A stretch of 64,000 bases of DNA from Micromonospora sp. RP3T. GTDB lineage: Bacteria; Actinomycetota; Actinomycetes; Mycobacteriales; Micromonosporaceae. The DNA lies in the NCBI RefSeq assembly GCF_003027925.1, contig NZ_PYPS01000040.1:1-64000 (forward strand), given 5' to 3'. The translations under genes were made by a program, and so were the position numbers. Positions 28,350 to 35,295 of this stretch are shown one piece after another. The notes beneath the pieces were generated by a model, which saw nothing but the letters and a program-made list of their open reading frames with translations, did not search any database and was not told the origin of the DNA. Within the stretch, counting starts at the first letter, position 1. The number at the start of each line of letters is the position of its first letter.

Positions 28350-28925
28350 ATGAGAAGGATGCGATCGGGCTTGGCCGCGGCTGTGGCAGTGGCCCTGCTC
28401 GCGGTGATGCAGCCGGCAGCGACGGCAGCCGAAGCGCCAGTGGTCGGGCCGGCCTGGACGGCCTCGGACCTGGACTACCACTGGCGCGGCCTTCCTACCT
28501 GGAGCCAAGGCTACGGGCCGATGAGAAACCTTGCCCGACAGGCATACAAGAACGACGACTCTCTGCACTATGAGACCCGTAGATATGGGATCAACATCGG
28601 TTGGACCGACTGGCCGAGGTCGCAGATCTATGTGTACGGTGAGGGGCTTCCCCGTGATGCGCCAATCACTCCGACGACCAGGGTCGCCCTGTACTTTCCC
28701 GGCGGCGGATATCTGAAGCACGGCGCCCGGGAGTGGGGCATCGGGCTGGTCTGGTCGAGCACCCCCGTGTACGAGTGGCTGATCGAGCCGGCCGGATCGT
28801 CCGGCGATCAACTGGTTCACAACATCGGCACGCCTGATGCGTCTATTGATGCGTATCTGGCGATGGGTCCGGACACCGGCGCGGGGCCGATGCTGCGGTG
28901 GGGGCCCGGGCCCGTCCGGTACTAG
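28350..28925 (+). CDS. Secreted protein of unknown family, paralogue 1
   Basis: A 191-residue protein with a Sec signal peptide (1-27, LAAAVAVALLAVMQPAATAA). The mature part has no family I recognise but shares a core with the next gene: RGLPTWSQGYGPMRN, YGINIGWTDWP, GEGLPRD, and PGGGYLKHGAREWGIGLVW followed by STPVYEWLIEP. Trp, Gly and Tyr are abundant and there are no Cys, suggesting a beta-rich extracellular fold. ATG follows GAAAGGA. It is placed 91 bases after the permease gene on the same strand; being a substrate or partner of that exporter is a guess, since the signal peptide alone could suffice for export. Confidence 0.75.
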   Translation: MRRMRSGLAAAVAVALLAVMQPAATAAEAPVVGPAWTASDLDYHWRGLPTWSQGYGPMRNLARQAYKNDDSLHYETRRYGINIGWTDWPRSQIYVYGEGLPRDAPITPTTRVALYFPGGGYLKHGAREWGIGLVWSSTPVYEWLIEPAGSSGDQLVHNIGTPDASIDAYLAMGPDTGAGPMLRWGPGPVRY

Positions 28926-28986
28926 GAGCGGCGTGTTTGTCCACCGGCACCTCGTCGGGTGTTGACGGAACTATAGGAGCAAAAGC

Positions 28987-29526
28987 GTGATGATGGCGCT
29001 GAAGCGGTTGGGTGCCGTAGCGGTGGTTGCCGTGACTGCCGCACTGCCCGCCGTGCCCGCGAAGGCGGCCGGCAGCTACGGCCCCGGTTATTGCGAAGCG
29101 GCAGATGGCAAGTACTGGCACGGCCTTCCCACCTGGAGTGGGGGCTACGGGCCCATGAGAATAAGCGAGGGGCCAGGCGACAACGCCTACAAGTACGGCA
29201 GCCAGCCCAAGGGAATCAACATCATCCCGACCGAGTGGCCGCAGTCGCGGGTAACCGTGCTCGGTCAGGGCCTGCCTGATGACGGCTGGGTCAACCCGGA
29301 GACGAATGCTGCGATCTACATGCCGGGGGGAGGTTACCTGAAGTACGGCGTGCGCGAGTGGGGCATCAATCTGGTGTGGTCGGCGACGCCTGTGTACGAG
29401 TGGCGGATCGTGCCCCACGAGTGTGGTCAGCGGATCTTCAACCTGACGAGGGGTGCCTACCTGGTCGGTCAGATGCAGTACGGCGTCGACTGGGGCTGGG
29501 GACAATTCGAGGAGTGGGAGGGCTGA
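28987..29526 (+). CDS. Secreted protein of unknown family, paralogue 2
   Basis: A 179-residue secreted protein, tandem paralogue of the preceding gene. Signal peptide residues 1-27 end PAVPAKAA. The shared core is HGLPTWSGGYGPMR, KGINIIPTEWPQSRV, GQGLPDD and PGGGYLKYGVREWGINLVW followed by ATPVYEWRIVP. Unlike its neighbour it has two Cys in the mature part (near YCEAADGK and PHECGQR) that could form a disulfide. AGGAG precedes GTG 28987; ATG 28990 is equally possible. The duplication followed by divergence of loops is what one expects of surface or secreted recognition proteins; no function can be assigned. Confidence 0.75.
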   Translation: MMMALKRLGAVAVVAVTAALPAVPAKAAGSYGPGYCEAADGKYWHGLPTWSGGYGPMRISEGPGDNAYKYGSQPKGINIIPTEWPQSRVTVLGQGLPDDGWVNPETNAAIYMPGGGYLKYGVREWGINLVWSATPVYEWRIVPHECGQRIFNLTRGAYLVGQMQYGVDWGWGQFEEWEG

Positions 29527-29606
29527 CCACGGCCGCCTGTGCCGTGCGGCTCCATGTACTGCCTGGCCGGATCGTCATTCGGCTGGTGCGCTGGCTGCCC
29601 ACTGGA

Positions 29607-29641
29607 TCACCCGTCGGGGGAACCGCTTCCCCGGCGGGTGA
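29607..29641 (+). terminator. Intrinsic-type terminator hairpin
   Basis: TCACCCGTCGGGG (29607-29619) pairs with CCCCGGCGGGTGA (29629-29641) with one G-T wobble and a 9-base loop, 80 bases after the stop of the second secreted paralogue. It probably ends the exporter/secreted-protein transcript. Confidence 0.6.
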
Positions 29642-29839
29642 CGGCCGTGCTCGCTCGGCCGGCGGGAACACCGTGCCGGCTGCCGCCCGTCTCGTTCGAG
29701 CCGATGAGGACACGATTCGGCAGTTTCATCCACCGGATAACGAGATGGGGATGAGTCACCGGTCGGAGTGCTGCGCTTCGCGGCGCCGTGTCCGGCACGG
29801 GCACGGGCACGGGCGGACGCTCAACCGGAACCCGCGTGC

Positions 29840-30409
29840 TCACGCCCCGGTCGGTGGCGGTGCCGTGATGAGCTCGGCGAAAAGTTCGGCGGCGGCGTCC
29901 AGGACGTCTCGGTCGCCGGTGATCAGCAGATCCAACAACAGGCCTCGTGTCGCGGCGAGACTCAACCGGGCCCGCCGCCTGGCCTCCGGGCCGGCCCAGC
30001 CGAAGTGGGTGAACAACTCCTCGACGGGGCCCGCCCAGGCGGCGATGACCGAGGCGCGGAATGAGTCGGTCCAGGACTTGTCGAACAGCGCGTGCGCATA
30101 GATCTCGAAGAACAGCCGCTCCGCCGGCGCCAGGGCCGGGTCGGCCAGGCGCCGCCAAAAACGGCGGCTCACCTCGACCGGGTCGTCAAGCTCTGCGGCG
30201 AGGTCCGCGAGCGCGGCGCGCTGCTCCGCCTCGACCCGCCGGACGACCTCGGTGAGCAGGCCCTCCCGGCTGCCGAAGTGATAGAGCAGCATGCGATGGC
30301 TCGTGCCCGCGCCGGAAGCGATCTCGCGGAGGCTGAGCTGGCTGAACCCGCCCTCCTTCAGGAGATTGACGCAGCGGTCGAGCAGCGCCTCCCGGGCATC
30401 ACCGGCCAC
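29840..30409 (-). CDS. TetR-family transcriptional regulator
   Basis: A 189-residue TetR-type repressor. The N-terminal HTH is clear: REALLDRCVNLLKEGGFSQL, SLREIASGAGTSHRMLLYHF and GSREGLLTEVV. The C-terminal ligand domain (RLFFEIYAHALFDKSWTDSF ... GLLLDLLITGDRDVLDAAAE) is of the common helical type. GTG 30409 overlaps the 3' end of the SRPBCC gene by 11 bases, so both are co-transcribed from the promoter upstream of that gene, where a 20-bp palindrome lies over the start codon. It is probably an autorepressor of this two-gene operon. Confidence 0.9.
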   Translation of the reverse strand: MAGDAREALLDRCVNLLKEGGFSQLSLREIASGAGTSHRMLLYHFGSREGLLTEVVRRVEAEQRAALADLAAELDDPVEVSRRFWRRLADPALAPAERLFFEIYAHALFDKSWTDSFRASVIAAWAGPVEELFTHFGWAGPEARRRARLSLAATRGLLLDLLITGDRDVLDAAAELFAELITAPPPTGA

Positions 30410-30890
30410 CGGTGCGGCGTACCCCTTCGTCCATGGTGTCCCCGGCGGCCTCGGCCGGCGACGGGATGGTTCCTGACTCCGCGGCCGCCTTCAGCGCGGC
30501 CGCCTCCATCCGCAGGTACCGTCGCGTCCGCGACGCGGTCAGCAGTGCGACCAGCCAGGCGAGCGCCCCGCTCTGCTCGATGCCGATGCTGATCCGGGTC
30601 GTCCCGTCGGGCTGGGCCTCCACCCGGTGATAGGCGAAGGTGTGCACCCCCGGCGCGTGCGTCTCCCAGGCGAACGACACACCCGGTTGCAGGTCGTAGA
30701 CCCGCCACACGGTCGTGGGGAAGCCGGGTTGGCGGATGCGGAACCGGCTGCCCACGCCCAGTGTCGGCCGGTCGAGCGGCGCCACCTCCGCCATGGAGGC
30801 CGTCCATTCGGGCCAGCCCGTCACGTCCGCCACCGCCGCCCAGGCGGCCGCGGTCCTCGCCGTGGTGATGATCGTCTCTCCATAATTCAT
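30399..30890 (-). CDS. SRPBCC-family (polyketide cyclase/START-like) protein
   Basis: A 163-residue SRPBCC/START-fold protein: NYGETIITTARTAAAWAAVA, DVTGWPEWTASMAEVAPLD, RFRIRQPGFPTTVWRVYDLQ, FAWETHAPGVHTFAYHRVEA and a long C-terminal helix. Proteins of this fold bind hydrophobic ligands in a deep cavity; some are cyclases or aromatases. ATG 30890 is embedded in the TetR operator. It is the first gene of the operon with the TetR repressor, so its ligand could be the inducer or a related compound. Confidence 0.85.
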   Translation of the reverse strand: MNYGETIITTARTAAAWAAVADVTGWPEWTASMAEVAPLDRPTLGVGSRFRIRQPGFPTTVWRVYDLQPGVSFAWETHAPGVHTFAYHRVEAQPDGTTRISIGIEQSGALAWLVALLTASRTRRYLRMEAAALKAAAESGTIPSPAEAAGDTMDEGVRRTGGR

Positions 30891-30907
30891 GTACCAGATG
30901 GTACATG
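30888..30907 (-). promoter_or_regulatory. TetR operator overlapping the SRPBCC start codon
   Basis: CATGTACC-AGAT-GGTACATG is a perfect 8-bp inverted repeat with a 4-base spacer. One arm contains the start codon of the SRPBCC gene. Repressor bound here would block initiation of the SRPBCC-TetR transcript, which must be leaderless or nearly so, or be initiated upstream and roadblocked. From 30908 to 31151 nothing else is recognised. Confidence 0.75.
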
Positions 30908-31151
30908 CGATTCCGCGAATGGGAAGACCGGGAGCTGGGCAATTTCGCATATCGCGGGACCGACCGCAGCCCACGGATTGCCGTCGGGCACCCGTCCACC
31001 ACGAGAACCGACTTGTCATCCCGATCGCAATGATCGACACGCGCCCTGTCCTTGCCGCGTTCCATCCTGTTCCACGCTGTTCCGCCCGGTGGGTTCGGCC
31101 ATCGCTGATCGATGCTTCCGTTCGCTGCGAGCTGAGAAGGCATAATCGCAT

Positions 31152-31179
31152 TTGTCGGCAAGGGTCCGTCAAATATATC
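31152..31179 (+). promoter_or_regulatory. Candidate promoter of the MBL-fold gene
   Basis: TTGTCG (31152-31157) and TATATC (31174-31179) are separated by 16 bases and resemble -35 and -10 boxes in otherwise GC-rich DNA. Transcription would begin near 31186, only a few bases before GTG 31190, implying a leaderless mRNA. Confidence 0.4.
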
Positions 31180-31189
31180 GTCGCCGGTT

Positions 31190-31912
31190 GTGGACGTCAT
31201 GCAGCTGCTACCGAATCTCTACATGTTCCGCTTTCCCGTGGGCCACGCGTACCTGTGGCGTGGCGCGGACGGGCTGACGCTGATCGATTCCGGTGTTCCG
31301 GGATCGGCACCCGCCATCGCGGCGGGGATCGAGAGCCTCGGTCATCGACCGGCCGACGTGCGGCGCCTGCTACTGACGCATCATCACGTCGACCACGCCG
31401 GCTCGGCGGCGGAGATCACGACGTGGGCGGACGTGACGGTGTACGCACATCAGGCGGACACCCCGGTGCTCGAGGGTCATGAGCAAGGCCGGCCGCCGCT
31501 GCTGACCGACTGGGAACAGCGCCTCTGGGACGAGGTCCACGGCGGGAAGCCCCCGCAACCCGCCGCCCCGGTGGTGGTCGACCACCGGCTTCACGACGGT
31601 GACGTCATCGATCTCGGTGGGGAGCCGGCCGTCGCGGTGGCGGTGCCGGGGCACACCGCGGGCAGCGTCTCCTTCCACCTGCCCCGGTCAAGGGTCCTCT
31701 TCACCGGCGACACGATCGCGCGACTGCCCGACGGGACGGTGATCCTCGGGGTGTTCAACGTCGATCCGGAGCAGGCGGCCGGGTCCATGGAGCGGCAGGC
31801 CGACCTGGATGTCGAGATCGCCTGCTTCGGGCACGGGGAGCCGCTGACCCACGGGGCGTCCGTTCTGCTGCGCGCTGCGGTGACGCAGCTCGGCGATCGG
31901 CGCTCGGAATGA
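31190..31912 (+). CDS. Metallo-beta-lactamase-fold hydrolase
   Basis: A 240-residue MBL-fold protein. The metal motif HxHxDH is visible at residues 64-69 (LTHHHVDHAG); the following ligands are in VAVPGHTAGSVSFH, LFTGDTIAR and CFGHGEPLT. This glyoxalase II-like subfamily hydrolyses thioesters, lactones or related substrates with two metal ions; the substrate is not predictable here. No signal peptide, hence cytoplasmic. GTG 31190 lies just after a possible promoter, suggesting leaderless translation; ATG 31199 is the alternative. It is divergent from the TetR/SRPBCC operon, with 300 bases between, and might be under the same regulator. Confidence 0.85.
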   Translation: MDVMQLLPNLYMFRFPVGHAYLWRGADGLTLIDSGVPGSAPAIAAGIESLGHRPADVRRLLLTHHHVDHAGSAAEITTWADVTVYAHQADTPVLEGHEQGRPPLLTDWEQRLWDEVHGGKPPQPAAPVVVDHRLHDGDVIDLGGEPAVAVAVPGHTAGSVSFHLPRSRVLFTGDTIARLPDGTVILGVFNVDPEQAAGSMERQADLDVEIACFGHGEPLTHGASVLLRAAVTQLGDRRSE

Positions 31913-32037
31913 CCGAGGGCGGGCCGTAGGGCGGTCACGCGTCCGCGCACCGGCGGACCGGGCACTGGTGCGGAACCAACTGGAACGGACCGGCACGGCA
32001 TATCCGAGAGACGCAACGTGCCTGGAAGGAGCCGTTA

Positions 32038-32235
32038 GTGAAGATGCCATCGCACTCCGCCGAAGACAGGGTGAGGCGGTTCCCCCGCCTCCTGATTCTC
32101 GCGGCGCTGCTCGGGGCGGGTGCAGTCGCGGCCTCCGTGGGCGACGCCTCTCCCATCGAGGCGGGGACGCAGGCCCTCCGTGACTCGTGCCCGGACTGGG
32201 CGTGCGGTCAGAACCACAACCAGGTCCTCCTGTGA
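32038..32235 (+). CDS. Small exported peptide with conserved-looking Cys/Trp tail
   Basis: A 65-residue peptide. A basic N-terminus precedes a hydrophobic segment (LLILAALLGAGAVAASVG), followed by a short extracytoplasmic part ending in DSCPDWACGQNHNQVLL, with two Cys five residues apart that could form a small loop. The ribosome site GGAAGGAG lies 6 bases before GTG 32038, which supports a real gene despite its size. It may be a secreted signal, a small membrane protein or a precursor peptide; no modification enzyme lies nearby. It is followed 32 bases later by a second tiny secreted peptide and then a TPR protein. Confidence 0.6.
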   Translation: MKMPSHSAEDRVRRFPRLLILAALLGAGAVAASVGDASPIEAGTQALRDSCPDWACGQNHNQVLL

Positions 32236-32267
32236 CCGATCCCGACAGCACACCGACAGGGGGAGTC

Positions 32268-32435
32268 ATGACGAGGATGTCCATGGCGATGCTGACCGGC
32301 CTCGCCGCGCTGGCCCTGGTGGCCGGCGCGGTAGTCGTCCACGCCGGCGGCCCGGCCGGCACCGCGCCGACGCCGACCGCCGCCGGAGGGCTCTACATCG
32401 GCCCGCACCCGGCCGGTCCACCCGGACAGGCCTAG
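32268..32435 (+). CDS. Small secreted peptide, Gly/Pro-rich
   Basis: A 55-residue peptide: signal sequence (1-26, MLTGLAALALVAGAVVVHA) and a 29-residue mature tail GGPAGTAPTPTAAGGLYIGP then HPAGPPGQA. The start ATG 32268 follows GGGGGAG. No family recognised. The low-complexity tail, export signal and position between another tiny exported peptide and a TPR protein suggest a signalling or structural peptide; this is only inference. Two hairpins follow the stop. Confidence 0.55.
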   Translation: MTRMSMAMLTGLAALALVAGAVVVHAGGPAGTAPTPTAAGGLYIGPHPAGPPGQA

Positions 32436-32488
32436 CGGCGCAAGCGCCGCGGAGATTGTCGTGCCGGCGGACCGGGTCCGCCGGCACG
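32435..32488 (+). terminator. Two consecutive hairpins after the small-peptide genes
   Basis: GCGGCGC-AA-GCGCCGC (32435-32450) begins at the last base of the stop codon. It is followed by CGTGCCGGCGGA (32460-32471) and its perfect complement (32477-32488) around a 5-base loop. Together they probably terminate or attenuate transcription between the peptide genes and the TPR gene. Confidence 0.55.
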
Positions 32489-32519
32489 TCGTCATGCGCG
32501 GCCCGGCAGGGAGACAGCC

Positions 32520-33404
32520 GTGGATCAGAAGGCAGACAACGCGCTGCACGCCGTCCGCCGCCATGCGGCCGAGGGCGACTACGCCTCGGCCGTCTCGACG
32601 GCGGCCGCCGCGATCGAAGCCCTCGACGCCGGGCCCGGTGACCGCGACCTGCTGGTAGTGATGCTGAACGAGCTGGGCATGCTCTTCAAGTATCTCGGTC
32701 GCCTGGACGAGGCGGAGCACCTGTACGAGCGGTCGCTCTCGCTGCTGTCCACGCCCCCGACGAGGGCGGGCGATCTCGCCGCCGTGTTGCACAACCAGGC
32801 GGGATTGGCACACGTGAAACGGGACCTGGGTCGCGCTGAGCGGCTGGCCCGGGTGGGCATCGCCGTGCGGACCGCCCAGCCGCGGTTCGACGGTCGGGCG
32901 CTGGTCGCGGACGAGGCGGCGCTGGCGGCGATCCTCATCGACAGCGGTTCGTGGGCCGAGGCGGAACGGCTGCTCGAAAGCTGCCTCGACCACCAGCGCC
33001 GCGAGTACGGTTCGGTGCACCACGAGGTGGCCGTCACACTGCACAACCTGGGGTCCCTCCTGTTCCGTCAGGGCGATGCCGCAGCGGCCAGCATCCCTCT
33101 GCAGGAGTCGCTGAGCATCAAGGTGACCTGTCTGGGCGAAGACCATCTCGACCTCACTCCGACCCTCTACAACCTCGCTTCCTGCTGCGAGGCGGTGGGC
33201 GACCTCGCCAGCGTGCGACACCTGCTCACCTGGGCCGTGTCGATCCTGCGGCCCCAGGTGCCGTCGTCGCAGGCGACCTACGCCGCGTGCCTGCGGAAAC
33301 TGGCGCGGCTGCCGGCGGAGATCCCGGCCGGAGGGAACGGTGTGGAACGCGTCGGACATGACCGGACAGGCGTGACGAACGCCAGCACCCGGCGTGACCT
33401 ATGA
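32520..33404 (+). CDS. Tetratricopeptide-repeat protein
   Basis: A 294-residue all-helical protein made of TPR units, for example NELGMLFKYLGRLDEAEHLY, VLHNQAGLAHVKRDLGRAER, LHNLGSLLFRQGDAAAASIP and LYNLASCCEAVGDLASVRHL. It is related to the Kinesin-light-chain-type TPR_12 arrays. No DNA-binding or enzymatic domain, signal or membrane segment is present, so it should be a cytoplasmic protein- or peptide-binding scaffold. GGGAG precedes GTG 32520. It lies between two tiny exported peptides and the first PLL-repeat protein (21 bases upstream of the latter), so a regulatory or receptor role for the cluster is conceivable. Confidence 0.8.
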   Translation: MDQKADNALHAVRRHAAEGDYASAVSTAAAAIEALDAGPGDRDLLVVMLNELGMLFKYLGRLDEAEHLYERSLSLLSTPPTRAGDLAAVLHNQAGLAHVKRDLGRAERLARVGIAVRTAQPRFDGRALVADEAALAAILIDSGSWAEAERLLESCLDHQRREYGSVHHEVAVTLHNLGSLLFRQGDAAAASIPLQESLSIKVTCLGEDHLDLTPTLYNLASCCEAVGDLASVRHLLTWAVSILRPQVPSSQATYAACLRKLARLPAEIPAGGNGVERVGHDRTGVTNASTRRDL

Positions 33405-33425
33405 AGCATCCAGAGAAGGGCTCAC

Positions 33426-35087
33426 GTGAAATCGTCGGAAGTGCGAAGAGGCGCACGTCGTGTCACCACGGCGGCGGTTGCCACGATGATGGCGCTCACG
33501 ATGGCGTCGCCCGCCCGGGCGGACACCCTCGACAAGCTTGAGGAGTACGCCAAGTACGCCGGCTACGCGAAGACCGCATACGACGTCTACAAGACCCTGC
33601 TGGGCAACGAGATGACGCTCGAGCAGGCGGTCAACGAGCTGCAGGCATCGATCGCCCAGGTCGGCGAGCAGGTGGCCGAGGTGCTCGACGAGATCGGTGA
33701 GATCGCGGCGGCCGACGTGGAGACCTGCACCCGCAACGCGGTGATCACGTTCGCCGACATCGAGGCGCTCAGCCCCGACAACGCCCAGGCGTTCGCTGTT
33801 CAGGCGACCGACTGTGTGGCCAAGGCCAGGGCGTACATCAACGTCGTGGACAACCGGGCCGCTGTCGATGTCATGGGATTCGCGGTGAACACGGTCGGAC
33901 CGATCGCCCTCTTCGCCCGGGCGAACGCCGGCTTCAGCACCACCCTGCTCAAGGACGAACTCATCGCGGCGAACCAGCGCAACATGGAGAGGCTGGAACC
34001 GACGTGCGGGGCGACGCCGCTGTGGGGTGACCGGCCCGTCGACCCGAATCCGCAGCCGGTGGAGGTGCAGCTGCGCTGCACCGCCTTCAACCACGACGGC
34101 TACGACTTCGTCACCACGGAGTTGCGACGCGGCGATCCGCTTCCGGCGTTCGACTACAGCAAGGCGCGGGACCGCGCCGTCGAGGTGAGCAGCTACCCGA
34201 CCTCGCGTGCGGCGTTGGCCTCGCTGCGGGGCCCCGGCCCGGCCAACGGATCCTCGATCGCGGCGGCGGTCGGCGGCGACGGCCTCGTCCGGCTGTGCGG
34301 CGCCTCGATCCACGACTCGGTGCACTGCCGCGCGCAGCAGCAGCCCGGATCGGCGACCTGGAATGCCTGGTCTCAGCTCGACGGGCAGCTCAGGTCCATG
34401 GCCATGGAGAAGAACGACGACGGGCGGCTCGAACTGTTCGGCGTGAACAAGGAGGGCACCCTCTGGCATCGCTGGCAGACCACGAGCGGATGGTCGGCCT
34501 GGGCGTCGCTGGGTGGTCCGTTCACGTCTGTCGCCGTGGCGCGCAACGGCGCGGGTCGCCTCGAGTTGTTCGCCACGAACCAGGACAGCCAGGTCAGCCA
34601 CCGCTGGCAGAATACCAGGAACACGACCAGCGACTGGTCCAACTGGTCGACCCTGGGGATGACCGCTCGCTTCGTGGCCGCCGAGGCGAACGGCGACGGA
34701 CGCGTGGAGGTCTTCGCGCTCAACGCGTCGGGCGATGTCTGGCACCGCTGGCAGATGCTTCCCAGCGGCTGGTCGAACTGGGACCGGCTCGAGGGCACCC
34801 TGAAGACCGTCGCGGTGGCTCGCAACGCGCAGCAGCGGTTGGAGATCTTCGGCACCAACGCGCAGGGGATGCTGTGGACCAGGGCGCAGCGCGCCGATGG
34901 CAACGGCTGGTCGTCCTGGAGCCAGCTGAACGGGACCTACTACGGCGTCGCGGCCGGGTCCGACGCCGACGGCCGGGTGGAGCTGTTCGCGGTGGACGCT
35001 GCGGGCAAGGTGTCCGGTAGCCACCAGACCGCCTCCGGTTGGAGTGGCTGGACTGCTCTGGACAACGGTCTCAAGATCAGGCCATAG
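33426..35087 (+). CDS. Secreted helical protein with six PLL/tectonin-like lectin repeats
   Basis: A 553-residue secreted protein. The signal peptide spans 1-32 (TTAAVATMMALTMASPARA). Residues ~33-190 are helical and mostly coiled-coil-like (TLDKLEEYAKYAGYAKTAYD, EQVAEVLDEIGEIAAADVE), followed by a Cys-containing middle. Residues ~265-550 hold six ~47-residue repeats with the core [20 protein letters not shown] followed by GWSAWASL, typical of PLL-like (Photorhabdus fucose-binding lectin family) beta-propellers. By family, the propeller binds glycans. AGAAGGG precedes GTG 33426. It is the first of five proteins in this region with the same propeller, and it may be co-transcribed with the TPR gene 21 bases upstream. 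The helical N-terminal domain might be an effector or oligomerisation part; unknown. Confidence 0.85.
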   Translation: MKSSEVRRGARRVTTAAVATMMALTMASPARADTLDKLEEYAKYAGYAKTAYDVYKTLLGNEMTLEQAVNELQASIAQVGEQVAEVLDEIGEIAAADVETCTRNAVITFADIEALSPDNAQAFAVQATDCVAKARAYINVVDNRAAVDVMGFAVNTVGPIALFARANAGFSTTLLKDELIAANQRNMERLEPTCGATPLWGDRPVDPNPQPVEVQLRCTAFNHDGYDFVTTELRRGDPLPAFDYSKARDRAVEVSSYPTSRAALASLRGPGPANGSSIAAAVGGDGLVRLCGASIHDSVHCRAQQQPGSATWNAWSQLDGQLRSMAMEKNDDGRLELFGVNKEGTLWHRWQTTSGWSAWASLGGPFTSVAVARNGAGRLELFATNQDSQVSHRWQNTRNTTSDWSNWSTLGMTARFVAAEANGDGRVEVFALNASGDVWHRWQMLPSGWSNWDRLEGTLKTVAVARNAQQRLEIFGTNAQGMLWTRAQRADGNGWSSWSQLNGTYYGVAAGSDADGRVELFAVDAAGKVSGSHQTASGWSGWTALDNGLKIRP

Positions 35088-35188
35088 GTCGGGCCCGACC
35101 GCCCGACCGTCCTCGACGTGCGGCGCCCGTCCGGGCACCCGCCGCCACGGAACGCGATGGAACGTCGGTTGGGTGAGCGAGGACAACC

Positions 35189-35229
35189 GTGACAAGGCCC
35201 TCGGAACACTGTTCCGAGGGCCTTGTCAC
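35189..35229 (+). terminator. Perfect 19-bp stem terminator hairpin
   Basis: GTGACAAGGCCCTCGGAAC (35189-35207) and its exact complement (35211-35229) enclose a 3-base loop, 100 bases after the stop of the first PLL-repeat gene and 66 bases before the next gene. A very stable intrinsic-type terminator without a U-run. Confidence 0.75.
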
Positions 35230-35295
35230 GCCGTCCCTGAGACAGGCACGACAGCCGGCGGCGTGCGGACGCCCGCCGGGCTCAAGGAGGCAACG

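Noticed and set aside
33399-35195. 598-codon antisense open frame over the first PLL-repeat gene
   Set aside because: The sense frame has a signal peptide, ribosome site and clear repeats; the antisense text is a GC-frame shadow with repetitive Arg/Gly/Val content.
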